A DNA stretch of 64,000 nucleotides from Kribbella sindirgiensis (GTDB lineage: Bacteria; Actinomycetota; Actinomycetes; Propionibacteriales; Kribbellaceae), in contig NZ_SJKA01000020.1 of NCBI RefSeq assembly GCF_004331435.1, positions 62,001 to 126,000 of the forward strand, read 5' to 3'. Below are positions 15,672 to 24,148 of this stretch, in pieces. Position numbers and translations under genes: made by a program. Within the stretch, counting starts at the first letter, position 1. Each line of letters begins with the position of its first letter. A model generated the notes under the pieces. The model saw only the letters and a program-made list of their open reading frames with translations, was not told the origin of the DNA and did not search any database.

Positions 15672-18068
15672 ATGTCTGCCCTGTACCGATCACGGCGCCG
15701 CCTGGGCGCACTCGTGGTCACTTCGAGTCTCGTCTTAGCCGGCACCGCCGTCCTGATCGCACGGCCCGCCGACGCCGCGTCCACCGACGTGGTCATCACC
15801 GAGGTGTACGGCGGTGGCGGCAACAGCGGCGCGCCGTACACCAACGATTTCGTGGAGCTGACCAACAACAGCTCGGCCCCGATCGACGTGAGCGGCTGGT
15901 CGATCCAGTACGCCTCGGCGGCAGGCTCGACCTGGCAGGTCACGAAGCTGACCGGCAGCATCGCGCCCGGGGCCGCGTACCTCGTCCAGGAGAGCGGCGG
16001 CGCCAACGGGGCGCCGATGCCGACGCCGGCCGTGACCGGGACCATCCCGATGTCCGCGACCGCCGGCAAGGTCGCCCTGGTCACCAACCAGACCGCGCTG
16101 GCCTGCGGCGCCACCTGCCACGCGGACACCGGTGTCAAGGACTACGTCGGCTACGGCACCGCGGGCGACTCCGAGACCGCGCCCGCGCCGGGCCTGTCGA
16201 ACACGACCTCCGCCGCGCGGACCGACCCGGCGAAGGACACCGACAACAACAGCGTCGACTTCGCCGCGGGCAACCCGTCGCCGGGCACCCTGACCGGCGG
16301 CCCTGCCGAGCCGCCGGTGGACGCGAAGATCCACGACATCCAGGGTGCAGCGCACCGGTCGCCGCTGGAGGGCAAGCTGGTCGCGAACGTGACCGGTGTG
16401 GTCACGGTCAAGGGCAGCAACGGCTTCTGGTTCCAGGACCCGCAGCCGGACGCCGACCCGGCCACCAGCGAGGGCCTGTTCGTGTTCACCAGCTCCGCGC
16501 CGACGGTCGCCGTGGGCGACGCTGTCACGGTCGCGGGCTCGGTCGCGGAGTTCCGCCCGGGTGGCTCCGGCGGTACGACGAACCTCACGACCACCGAGCT
16601 GACCAACGCGAAGATCACCGTGACCGGGACCGCCGCCGTACCCGCACCGACCATCGTCGGGCCGGGCGGGCGGGTTCCGCCGTCGACCGTGATCGAGGAC
16701 GACGCCTCCGGTGACGTGGAGACAACGAGCACCGCGTTCGACCCCGCGAGTGACGGCCTCGACTTCTGGGAGTCGCTGGAGGGCATGTGGCTGGGTATCG
16801 ACCAGCCGCAGGTCACCGGCCCGACGAGTTCGTTCCGCGAGCTGTCCGTCGTACCGGCCGGCGCGGGTGTGCGGACGGTACGCGGCGGGATCCTGCTGCA
16901 GAAGACCGACAGCAACCCGGAGCGGGTGCTGCTGGACGACTTACTGACGCCGATCCCGGACGCGAAGACCGGCGACAAGCTGGCCGGTCCTGATTCGACC
17001 ACCGTGACGGGTGTCCTCGACTACTCGTTCGGCAACTTCAAGCTGCTGCCGACCACGACTCCGACCGTGGTCGACGGCGGGGTCAAGCGCGAGACGACCA
17101 AGGCCTCGTCGCCGGTCCAGCTGTCGGTCGCGACGTTCAACGTGGAGAACCTGGACCCGTCCGACGGTGACGCCAAGTTCGACGGGCTGGCGCAAGCGGT
17201 CGTGCACAACCTCGCGTCGCCGGACATCCTCGGTCTCGAGGAGGTCCAGGACGACGACGGTGCGGTCAACTCCGGTACGACGAGTGCGGAGAAGACGCTC
17301 GGCCTGCTGACCGCGGCGATCGTGAAGGCGGGCGGGCCGCAGTACGCCTGGAAGCAGATCGACCCGGTGAACAACGCCGAGGGCGGTGAGCCGGGCGGCA
17401 ACATCCGGGTCGCGTTCCTGTACCGGACCGACAAGGCCGTGAAGTTCGTCGACACGCCCGGCGGGACCTCGACGACTCCGACCACGATCGTCACCGACCG
17501 CGCCGGCCGGCCGCACCTGAGCGCCTCGCCGGGCCGGATCGACCCGGCGAACCCGGCCTGGGCCGCCACCCGGGTCCCGCTCGCGGGTGAGTTCAAGTGG
17601 CACGGGCAGACCGTGTTCGTGGTCGTGAACCACTTCAGCTCGAAGGGCGGCGACAACCCGCTGTGGGGCCGCTTCCAGCCACCGGTGCAGGTGACCGCGG
17701 CGAAGCGCCACCAGCAGGCCGCCTCGGTACGCGGGTTCGTGGACCAGATCCTGGCCAAGGACAAGGGCGCGAACGTCGTCGTACTGGGTGACCTGAACGA
17801 CTTCGACTGGTCCGAGACCGCGGACATCCTGGTCGGCTCCGGCAAGACCGCGCTGATCGACCTGCCGCGGACACTGCCGCTGAACGAGCGGTACAGCTAC
17901 GTGTTCGAGGGCAACAGCCAGATCCTGGACCAGATCCTGATCTCGCAGAACCTGCGCCCGGCGTCGGCGTACGACGTCGTGCACATGAACGCGGAGTTCC
18001 CGGACCAGATCTCCGACCACGACCCGCAGGTGGTCAAGCTCATCCCCCTGCCGTCCTGGGTGCGATAA
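15672..18068 (+). CDS. Secreted lamin-tail domain / endonuclease-exonuclease-phosphatase protein
   Basis: A 798-residue exported protein. After a signal peptide (about 1-37, ending ADAAS) comes a lamin-tail domain (ITEVYGGGGNSG, DFVELTNNS, about 40-190), then a beta-rich OB-type region around 230-340 (GVVTVKGSNGFWFQD). A C-terminal EEP nuclease/phosphatase domain runs from about 490 with ATFNVENLDP, LGLEEVQDD, VVVNHFSSKGGDN, VLGDLNDFDW and the terminal SDHDPQ. This layout is typical of extracellular DNases of Gram-positive bacteria. No sortase motif or membrane anchor is seen. ATG at 15672 has no strong ribosome site. Confidence 0.92.
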   Translation: MSALYRSRRRLGALVVTSSLVLAGTAVLIARPADAASTDVVITEVYGGGGNSGAPYTNDFVELTNNSSAPIDVSGWSIQYASAAGSTWQVTKLTGSIAPGAAYLVQESGGANGAPMPTPAVTGTIPMSATAGKVALVTNQTALACGATCHADTGVKDYVGYGTAGDSETAPAPGLSNTTSAARTDPAKDTDNNSVDFAAGNPSPGTLTGGPAEPPVDAKIHDIQGAAHRSPLEGKLVANVTGVVTVKGSNGFWFQDPQPDADPATSEGLFVFTSSAPTVAVGDAVTVAGSVAEFRPGGSGGTTNLTTTELTNAKITVTGTAAVPAPTIVGPGGRVPPSTVIEDDASGDVETTSTAFDPASDGLDFWESLEGMWLGIDQPQVTGPTSSFRELSVVPAGAGVRTVRGGILLQKTDSNPERVLLDDLLTPIPDAKTGDKLAGPDSTTVTGVLDYSFGNFKLLPTTTPTVVDGGVKRETTKASSPVQLSVATFNVENLDPSDGDAKFDGLAQAVVHNLASPDILGLEEVQDDDGAVNSGTTSAEKTLGLLTAAIVKAGGPQYAWKQIDPVNNAEGGEPGGNIRVAFLYRTDKAVKFVDTPGGTSTTPTTIVTDRAGRPHLSASPGRIDPANPAWAATRVPLAGEFKWHGQTVFVVVNHFSSKGGDNPLWGRFQPPVQVTAAKRHQQAASVRGFVDQILAKDKGANVVVLGDLNDFDWSETADILVGSGKTALIDLPRTLPLNERYSYVFEGNSQILDQILISQNLRPASAYDVVHMNAEFPDQISDHDPQVVKLIPLPSWVR

Positions 18069-18097
18069 CCCCAGCGGATTTCGGGAGTCTTACGTAC

Positions 18098-18131
18098 GGC
18101 GGCCGGGCGGGGTTTTCCTTGCCCGGTCGCC
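18098..18131. terminator. GC-rich hairpin between the nuclease and msrB genes
   Basis: Arms 18098-18108 and 18121-18131 pair over 10 of 11 positions plus one G-U around a 12-base loop. There is no following T-run, so it may be a U-tract-less terminator or a structure in the msrB leader; it ends 12 bases before the msrB start. Confidence 0.45.
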
Positions 18132-18143
18132 GATACTGGGGTC

Positions 18144-18560
18144 GTGACAGATGACACCAGGCAGTACGCCGTTCAGAAGTCCGACGCGGAGTGGAAGGCC
18201 GAGCTCTCCCCCGCCGAGTTCCACGTATTGCGCCAGGCCGGCACCGAGCGGCCGTTCGTCGGTGAGTACACCGACACCAAGACGGTCGGCGTGTACAAGT
18301 GCCGGGCCTGTGACGCGGAGCTGTTCCGGAGCGAGACCAAGTTCGACTCGCACTGCGGCTGGCCGTCGTTCTTCGCGCCGCTCGCGGAGGACCGGGTCGA
18401 GTACATCGAGGACTCCACGCTCGGGATGAAGCGCGTCGAGGTCCGCTGCGCCAACTGCGGTTCGCACCTCGGTCATGTCTTCGAAGGCGAGGGCTACGGC
18501 ACCCCGACCGACCTCCGTTACTGCATCAACAGCATCAGCCTCACCCTCACGCCTGCCTGA
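18144..18560 (+). CDS. msrB: Peptide-methionine (R)-S-oxide reductase
   Basis: MsrB reduces methionine-R-sulfoxide in proteins. The 138-residue protein carries two Cys pairs for structural zinc (CRAC and CANC), the substrate-binding HCGWPSFF and HLGHVFEGEGY blocks, and the catalytic Cys in RYCINS near the C-terminus. Length is normal. GTG at 18144 begins MTDDTRQYAV. It is followed after 63 bases by the AAA+ gene. No msrA is visible. Confidence 0.96.
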   Translation: MTDDTRQYAVQKSDAEWKAELSPAEFHVLRQAGTERPFVGEYTDTKTVGVYKCRACDAELFRSETKFDSHCGWPSFFAPLAEDRVEYIEDSTLGMKRVEVRCANCGSHLGHVFEGEGYGTPTDLRYCINSISLTLTPA

Positions 18561-18623
18561 CCCGCGCGTCGCCCGGTGGGGTTCTAGACTGGGTCGGCTG
18601 GTGGATCCTGGGGAAGGAATTTG

Positions 18624-20660
18624 GTGGCTGACGACGTCCGTAGTCCGCGGGTTCTCGATGTGCTGGCGGCGGAGGAGCCGTGGGAGGTGCCGGGCGCATG
18701 GCTGACCCGTGTCCGGGCGCAGCTCAAAGCCTGGGCCGACGATCCCGAGGCTTTGCGGCCGTTGCGCCCCGAGGCGTTCCCGGACTTCATCAAGGGCACG
18801 CCCGCCGCCGTCTGGTACACCCACCAGGTCGCTCCGCTGCTGACCGGGTGGATCCCGGTCCTGCACGGTGAGTACGCGGACCTGTCGACCGAGCTGACCC
18901 ACGAGTTCTACCGGCCGTCCTCCCGCCTGGGCGGCAGCGGCCACGTCATCTACTCGGCGCCGACCGACTGGCACCTGCAGGCCATCGCCGGCGCCCGTGG
19001 CTTCCGCGAGAACGGACGCAAGCACGCCCTGCAGCTGTCCCGCAACGTCGCCGCGCTGTTCGTCGACGCTCCCCCGATGGCCGCCCGCGCCACGGCCCTG
19101 ACCGCCGCGTTCGACCGCGTCCTGGCCAACCGCGACCTCACCGAACTGCACGTCACCGGCGAGTACGACGACATCGCGAAGTACTGGCGTACCGAGGCGC
19201 TCACCGACGCCGAGCGCGCCGTACTCCCCGAACTCGCCGGCCCCACCGCCGCTCTGCGCTACTCGCTGAACGCGGTCCGGGACACGCACGCGCGGATGCT
19301 GATGCTGAGCCCGGACGAGTACGCCGGCGACTTCGCCCAGGTACTGGCCGAGCTGATCCTGGCCACCGGGCTCCGCGGCATCCCGCAGCCCGTGGCGAAG
19401 ATCCTCGGCGACTCCGCGATCGACGTGCACAAGGCGCTGCAGGAGATCGACCCGACGTTCTCGCTGCAGACGTGGCACGGCCACGTCAACCAGTGGATGT
19501 CCCGCGCGATCCGCAACGGCCAGGCGCCGCTCGCCCGGTCGTGGGGCGCCGCCGCCGTGCGGGTCGGCGTACACCTGTCCGGTGTGCTCAACCGGGCGCC
19601 GTGGCCGGAGCCGGAGGTGCCGGACCTGACCACGCTGTTCCGGATGCTCGACCGGGAACGCTGGAGCGCGCTGGAGAACCAGGCCGCGGCCAACCAGGAG
19701 GCCTCGCTCTCGGCCGCCTGGAAGGACGTCAAGCAGGAGGAAGCGGAGAACGCGGGCGAGGCCGAGGGCGGCACGCTCGACGAGCCGCTGCCGAAGCCGC
19801 TCGACTTCAGCGACAACCCGCTGGCCGAGCTCGACTCGCTGATCGGCCTGGAATCGGTGAAGGACGCGGTCCGCCGGATGGTCGCCGAGGTGAAGACGAA
19901 CCTCCGCCGCGCCGAGCTCGGGCTGCCGAGTCACGAGCGGGCGCGGCACATGGTGTTCGTCGGCAAGCCCGGTACGGCGAAGACCACGATCGCGCGGCTG
20001 CTCAGCCGGATCTACCACCAGCTCGGCGTCCTGGAGAAGGGGCACGTGGTCGAGGTCGACCGCTCGGACCTGGTCGGCGCCGGTGTCGGTTCGACCGCGC
20101 CGATGACCGCGGCCAAGTTCCGCGAGGCGCTCGGCGGCGTGCTGTTCATCGACGAGGCGTACAGCCTGACGCCGGAGAACACGCCCGGCGACTACGGCCT
20201 GGAAGCGGTCGCGACGGTGCTGAAGCTGATGGAGGACCACCGCAACGACTGCATCGTGATCGTCGCCGGGTACCACCGCGAGATGCAGCGGTTCATGGAG
20301 TCCAACACCGGTCTGCAGTCCCGGTTCCCGAAGCTGCTGTCGTTCAGCGAGTACGACACCGACCAGCTGGTCGCGATCTTCGAGCTGCAGGCCCGGCAGA
20401 AGGGCATGATCTACGGCGAGGAAGTGCTGGACAAGGTCCGCGCCGTGATCCCGCCCGCGCCGCGTGGCCACAGCTTCGGTAACGGCCGTTTCATCCGGAA
20501 CGTGCTCGAGGAGGCCGTCTCCAACCAGGCCACCCGGCTGTCGGCCAGCGACCCGGACAAGCTCACCGAGCGGGATCTGCGCGAGCTGATCCCGTCCGAC
20601 GTCCGGCCCCCGACGTCGATGCGCGCCGAGGACTACCTGCTGCAGAAGCCCGGGACCTAG
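18624..20660 (+). CDS. EccA/CbbX-like AAA+ ATPase with helical N-terminal domain
   Basis: A 678-residue ATPase. Residues 1-380 are helical and resemble the TPR-type N-terminus of EccA chaperones of type VII secretion. The C-terminal AAA+ domain is of the CbbX/SpoVK/EccA group: IGLESVKDAVRRMVAEVKTN, Walker A GKPGTAKTT (the usual second-position Gly before Lys is Ala), VGSTAPMT pore region, Walker B VLFIDEAYSL, and sensor IVIVAGYHREM with Arg in SRFP. No ESX substrate or membrane components are nearby, so its client is unknown. GTG 18624 has AGGA five bases upstream; TTG at 18621 is the alternative. It precedes the RT cassette. Confidence 0.85.
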   Translation: MADDVRSPRVLDVLAAEEPWEVPGAWLTRVRAQLKAWADDPEALRPLRPEAFPDFIKGTPAAVWYTHQVAPLLTGWIPVLHGEYADLSTELTHEFYRPSSRLGGSGHVIYSAPTDWHLQAIAGARGFRENGRKHALQLSRNVAALFVDAPPMAARATALTAAFDRVLANRDLTELHVTGEYDDIAKYWRTEALTDAERAVLPELAGPTAALRYSLNAVRDTHARMLMLSPDEYAGDFAQVLAELILATGLRGIPQPVAKILGDSAIDVHKALQEIDPTFSLQTWHGHVNQWMSRAIRNGQAPLARSWGAAAVRVGVHLSGVLNRAPWPEPEVPDLTTLFRMLDRERWSALENQAAANQEASLSAAWKDVKQEEAENAGEAEGGTLDEPLPKPLDFSDNPLAELDSLIGLESVKDAVRRMVAEVKTNLRRAELGLPSHERARHMVFVGKPGTAKTTIARLLSRIYHQLGVLEKGHVVEVDRSDLVGAGVGSTAPMTAAKFREALGGVLFIDEAYSLTPENTPGDYGLEAVATVLKLMEDHRNDCIVIVAGYHREMQRFMESNTGLQSRFPKLLSFSEYDTDQLVAIFELQARQKGMIYGEEVLDKVRAVIPPAPRGHSFGNGRFIRNVLEEAVSNQATRLSASDPDKLTERDLRELIPSDVRPPTSMRAEDYLLQKPGT

Positions 20661-20844
20661 GGACTCCGAACCTCGGGAATCTCCGTCCCACCCGTCGACT
20701 CGCCGAACCGCACAGACTGTCCGCGGAGTCGGACGTCGTGCAGCGTACGATCTCTGAGTGCCCTCCACTCACCGCCGCGGAACTGGGCGGCTTAGGCGGC
20801 TTGTCGGCCCACCGCTAGACGGCACAACTAACCTTTTTCGGGCA
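20661..20844 (+). other. Leader with several short hairpins before the RT cassette; possible structured RNA
   Basis: This 184-base interval holds no convincing gene. I see inverted repeats at 20660-20689 (GGGAC/GTCCC with an inner CCGA/TCGG), 20715-20737 (GTCCG/CGGAC extended by GAC/GTC), 20755-20771 (TGAGTG/CACTCA), a GGCGGCTT direct repeat near 20786-20802, and a perfect 7-bp stem with 3-base loop at 20837-20853 that contains the proposed ATG. The first may end the AAA+ transcript. A non-coding RNA serving the reverse transcriptase is possible but is only inference. A GTG at 20758 could instead extend the small gene through part of this region. Confidence 0.3.
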
Positions 20845-21204
20845 ATGCCCGAAGATCCCAGCGACGGCCTCCCTCTCATCGACGATCGAGGTCTGGGCAT
20901 ACGCGTCGGTTACGACGTCCATCCCGCTGAGGACGGTAGCCTCGAACCGATTGGTGAGGGCATGAGCGTGACGCCAGGTGATCCGCGGAGGCTGCATCCG
21001 TACGTGCGGCCCGTCAAGTACGGCGGCAACGGGAAGCACCCTGTGTGGAAGATCGAGATCCGCAAGCTCCCGGATGCGCTGAAGTTCACCCCAGACGACA
21101 GCCATCCCGACCACGGCGTTCTTGAGCCTGCGCACGAGATGAGCGTCACTGAGTTCCGCGAGCACATCGCCAGAACACGCACCGAGTGGGTGAAAGATGA
21201 CTGA
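20845..21204 (+). CDS. Small protein resembling Tse2-type ADP-ribosyltransferase toxins, RT partner
   Basis: A 119-residue protein from ATG 20845 (148 if GTG 20758 is used; neither has a ribosome site). Recognisable blocks are GIRVGYDVHP, GMSVTPGDPRRL, YGGNGKHPVWKIE and, at the end, HGVLEPAHEMSVTEF with TRTEW. The order LPxxLK, then His-x-x-x-x-Pro-Ala and a terminal Arg-x-x-Trp recalls the Tse2 toxin fold, which is related to ADP-ribosyltransferases; this is recalled family similarity, not a search result. The gene overlaps the RT start by eight bases, so the two are translated together. The proposed ATG sits in the loop of a 7-bp hairpin. G+C of a sampled line is 37/60, between host and RT values. 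Confidence 0.7.
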   Translation: MPEDPSDGLPLIDDRGLGIRVGYDVHPAEDGSLEPIGEGMSVTPGDPRRLHPYVRPVKYGGNGKHPVWKIEIRKLPDALKFTPDDSHPDHGVLEPAHEMSVTEFREHIARTRTEWVKDD

Positions 21205-23044
21205 ACAACTGTCCAACCTCCCCTCGGCTTTGCAGTATCTAAATGAGGTTTTAACCGCTGCCACACCAACACCAGTAGAACTCCATCGAGCGCTACGCGG
21301 ACTTCAACTACTGGGCTTGTCCCGGTCGGAGATCGAAGTCCATGTCGAACGCGCCCGAGCAGCCAATGATGCGTCTGATATGCGTCCGGAGATTGAGAGA
21401 AATGCATTAGATGCCCTCGACATCCTCTCCGGCGTCTTGCCCAGATACCATCTCGACTGGGGAGCAGCGGAGATCGCAAGCATCAGATTGCGTCGCGTTA
21501 TTACAGACGATGTCTTGAATCGTGGCGCAAAGCGAGCATACCTTTCCAACAATCTTTTACCGGGATACCTCGACCGGGACATAGATACTGATGCACTCAC
21601 TCGCGCAACGACAGCTGTATATCAAAGTCTCTCGGATCTCGCTGCTAAACCACTCGCGGCGGAGTTTGTTAGGGCAGCAAAATCTGGCTTAACGAGCCGG
21701 CCAGCCGCAATGTTGCGCCCACAAGACGCGATTGTTTACGGTGCGCTCGCAGAAATTGTTGCGCGCAATCTAACTCGACATGCCCCGGACACAGTCAAAC
21801 GATCCCCAGAAGGCCAGGATCCCGCCGCCTTCTTTGAGTTCAAAAAGACGCCACTCGACTGGGACGTCAACTATGTAATATCCGCCGATATCGAGAGCTT
21901 CTATGAGTGCGTCGAGCACGAACTCCTCACCTTCTTCATGCGTCGCCATCTGCGCGTCGCCGGCGACTACGCCGACGCGCTTGAAAGCTTCCTTGACGCG
22001 GTGATGGATTCACGCCAAGGACTGCCGCAGGGTCCGGCGGCGAGCGAGATATTTGCGTCCGCCTACCTGCTCCCCGTCGACCTCGAACTTAATGCCTCAG
22101 GGTGGCAGTACACGCGCTATGCGGACGACTTCCTCATCGGTGCGAGCTCCATCGGTGAAGCCCGAGCAAAGCTTCGATCACTGGAGAATTTGTTACAGGA
22201 GATTGGCCTGCGACTGAATACCGGCAAGACTTTTCTATTTCGAGCTGAAACCTATCGGAGGGCGGTCACAGATACCTCTCCAGTCCAGGAGCGAGTCCAA
22301 CACGAACTCCTTCAGGTCGCGAATAGCCGAACCGAAGCAATCTCTGATGAGATTCTAAATCAGACTCTTGAGGCCATAGCCAACAGAGACTCGCTAATCT
22401 CCTCGATTAGCTATGACGATCGTGACCCGGAGCTAATTATCGACGAGCTCGAGTCCACTACCTCAGACATCCTTGTCGAAGCATACGAACGCTACTTCCT
22501 GAACGCAACCAGCGGCCTCGAAAAGCGGAGGCTCTCGGAGAGCTACGGCGAAACTGAACAGCTTATCCGAGAGAGCCTCATGATCTTAGGAGGCGCTCGG
22601 CATTTCGTTCCTCTCATTCGCCTCAGCAGGGTCATAAGCTGGTTTCCTCAACTCACCCGCCACGTTGTTGCGTATCTGGAAATCATTGCGCCGCAGCACA
22701 CCAACTTAGCCTCGGCATACATCAGGGAACGCCTTCGAACATTAGAGCAGTCCGAGTGGACTCTTGCGTGGTTCTGCCGTATACCTAGGCAGGTTCCGGC
22801 ACTTGTCGACTCGCAAGTTGAGTCGGCCCTTCGGGATCTACTCAGGAATTCCGATAGCTCGTTGGTTCGTGCCAGCGCCGCACGCGCACTCGCCGCAGCC
22901 GGCCGCTTGGCAGCGTCTGAGGAACGCGAGTTGCTGGATCACCTCTCCGACGTCGCCCGTGCCGACTATGAGTTTGATGCCATCCTCGGAAAGACGCGCG
23001 ACCTTCCGAACGGAGTTGAGGACACGGACACCGATAGACCGTGA
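21197..23044 (+). CDS. Reverse transcriptase, probable unknown-group/Abi-type defence RT with helical C-terminus
   Basis: A 615-residue RNA-directed DNA polymerase. Motif A is SADIESFY (catalytic D231), motif B is GLPQGPAAS (276-283), motif C is YADD (308-311) and motif D/E is GLRLNTGKT (337-345), so the active site is complete. Residues 1-90 and 350-615 are helical with no maturase, endonuclease or Cas1 domain. The last part (about 535-595) looks HEAT-like, as in the helical-repeat tails of Abi/DRT class RTs. Absence of intron RNA features argues against a group II intron. Sampled lines are 32/60 and 29/60 G+C, and eight Leu codons are TTA, unlike neighbours, so it was probably acquired. The exact DRT or UG class is undetermined. 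Confidence 0.93.
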   Translation: MTEQLSNLPSALQYLNEVLTAATPTPVELHRALRGLQLLGLSRSEIEVHVERARAANDASDMRPEIERNALDALDILSGVLPRYHLDWGAAEIASIRLRRVITDDVLNRGAKRAYLSNNLLPGYLDRDIDTDALTRATTAVYQSLSDLAAKPLAAEFVRAAKSGLTSRPAAMLRPQDAIVYGALAEIVARNLTRHAPDTVKRSPEGQDPAAFFEFKKTPLDWDVNYVISADIESFYECVEHELLTFFMRRHLRVAGDYADALESFLDAVMDSRQGLPQGPAASEIFASAYLLPVDLELNASGWQYTRYADDFLIGASSIGEARAKLRSLENLLQEIGLRLNTGKTFLFRAETYRRAVTDTSPVQERVQHELLQVANSRTEAISDEILNQTLEAIANRDSLISSISYDDRDPELIIDELESTTSDILVEAYERYFLNATSGLEKRRLSESYGETEQLIRESLMILGGARHFVPLIRLSRVISWFPQLTRHVVAYLEIIAPQHTNLASAYIRERLRTLEQSEWTLAWFCRIPRQVPALVDSQVESALRDLLRNSDSSLVRASAARALAAAGRLAASEERELLDHLSDVARADYEFDAILGKTRDLPNGVEDTDTDRP

Positions 23045-23063
23045 ACGATTCGGTGCGCCTCCC

Positions 23064-23441
23064 TTAGACCGGGGTCGCGAGCGCCACGGGGTTGCCCTCG
23101 GGGTCGGCGAGGTACGCCTGGCGCTCGCCCCACGGCATCGTGGCCGGCTCCTGCAGGACCGGGTGGCCGGCCGCGCGGAAGCGTTCCACCTCCGCCTCGA
23201 CGTCGTCGACGTACACGAACAGCTCGAAGCGCGGCGCCGTACCGACCGTGATGCCGAGCTGGGCCTCGGGCCAGTTCGCGTCGGACAGGCCGAGGGACGA
23301 CTCGCCGCGCTCCAGGCCGACGTAGTGCGGGTCGCCCTCCAGCGGGAACTGGTACGTCGGTTCGTAGCCGAGGAGCGTGTAGAACTCGACGGACCGGCGT
23401 ACGTCGGCGACGTAGAGCACCGGAAAGGCCTTGCGATGCAT
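23064..23441 (-). CDS. VOC (glyoxalase/bleomycin-resistance) family protein
   Basis: A 125-residue vicinal-oxygen-chelate fold protein with two beta-alpha-beta-beta-beta halves: FPVLYVADVRRSVEFYTLLGY at the start and FVYVDDVEAEVERFRAAGH followed by QAYLADPEGNPVALA. Only the last Glu/Asp region resembles a metal ligand, so it could be an enzyme or a ligand-binding protein. ATG at 23441 overlaps the hemQ stop in TGATG, implying translational coupling as the last gene of the heme operon. A link to heme or porphyrin handling is inference from position alone. It is convergent with the RT gene, 19 bases apart. Confidence 0.85.
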   Translation of the reverse strand: MHRKAFPVLYVADVRRSVEFYTLLGYEPTYQFPLEGDPHYVGLERGESSLGLSDANWPEAQLGITVGTAPRFELFVYVDDVEAEVERFRAAGHPVLQEPATMPWGERQAYLADPEGNPVALATPV

Positions 23442-24148
23442 CACACCAGGTTAGCGATCAGCTCGCTGATTTCCGCTCGCTTACCGGTGTAGAACGGGAT
23501 CTCCTCGCGGACGTGCCGGCGGGCCGTCGAGGCGCGCAGGTCACGCATCAGGTCGACCATCCGGTGCAGCTCGTCGGCCTCGAAGGCGAGGATCCACTCG
23601 TAGTCGCCGAGCGCGAACGACGCCACGGTGTTCGCCCGCACGTCCGGGTAGGTGCGCGCCATCTTGCCGTGCTCGGCGAGCATGAAGCGGCGCTCCTCGT
23701 CCGGCAGCAGGTACCACTCGTAGGAGCGGACGAACGGGTACACGCAGATGTACGGCCGCGGCTCCTCGTCGGCCAGGAACGCCGGGATGTGGCTCTTGTT
23801 GAACTCGGCCGGCCGGTGCAGCGCGAACTGGGACCAGACCGGCGCCAGGTGCCGCCCGAGCCGGGAACGGCGCAACTGGTGGTACGCCTCCTGCAGCGCG
23901 TCGGACGTCGGCGCGTGCCACCAGATCATGAAGTCGGCGTCCGCCCGGAAGCCTTCGACGTCGTAGAACCCGCGGATCACGACATCGTCGGCGGCGAGCT
24001 TCCCGACCAGGTCGTTCAGCTCGGCGGTCAGCTCGTCCCGGTCGGTCTGAGACTCTGGGCCACCGAGCGGCGTCTCGACCTTGAACACCGACCACAGGGT
24101 GTAGCGGATGACATCGTTGAGCTCACGGGCTTTCGGCTTACCAGTCAC
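23441..24148 (-). CDS. hemQ: Coproheme decarboxylase
   Basis: HemQ (chlorite-dismutase fold) performs the final step of the coproporphyrin-dependent heme pathway, decarboxylating coproheme III to heme b with peroxide. The 235-residue protein has the family ending ASFALGDYEWILAFEADELHRMVDLMRDLR and the central FNKSHIPAFL and YPFVRSYEWYLLP blocks; the Tyr in the latter fits the catalytic Tyr of actinobacterial HemQ. GTG at 24148 overlaps the upstream cgoX stop by four bases (GTGA). The open frame extends further upstream but that part lies within cgoX in another frame. Confidence 0.95.
   Translation of the reverse strand: MTGKPKARELNDVIRYTLWSVFKVETPLGGPESQTDRDELTAELNDLVGKLAADDVVIRGFYDVEGFRADADFMIWWHAPTSDALQEAYHQLRRSRLGRHLAPVWSQFALHRPAEFNKSHIPAFLADEEPRPYICVYPFVRSYEWYLLPDEERRFMLAEHGKMARTYPDVRANTVASFALGDYEWILAFEADELHRMVDLMRDLRASTARRHVREEIPFYTGKRAEISELIANLV

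Noticed and set aside
20661..20757. tRNA or integration-site remnant beside the RT cassette
   Set aside because: No cloverleaf, no T-loop GTTCGA-like element and no matching repeat at the other end near 23045.
18090..20768. 892-codon minus-strand frame opposite the AAA+ gene
   Set aside because: Shadow of the AAA+ gene; Arg/Val/Leu-rich and no domain.
21197..23044. Group II intron reverse transcriptase
   Set aside because: No maturase or HNH domain and no recognisable intron RNA domain V flanking the gene; the upstream gene is translationally overlapped instead.
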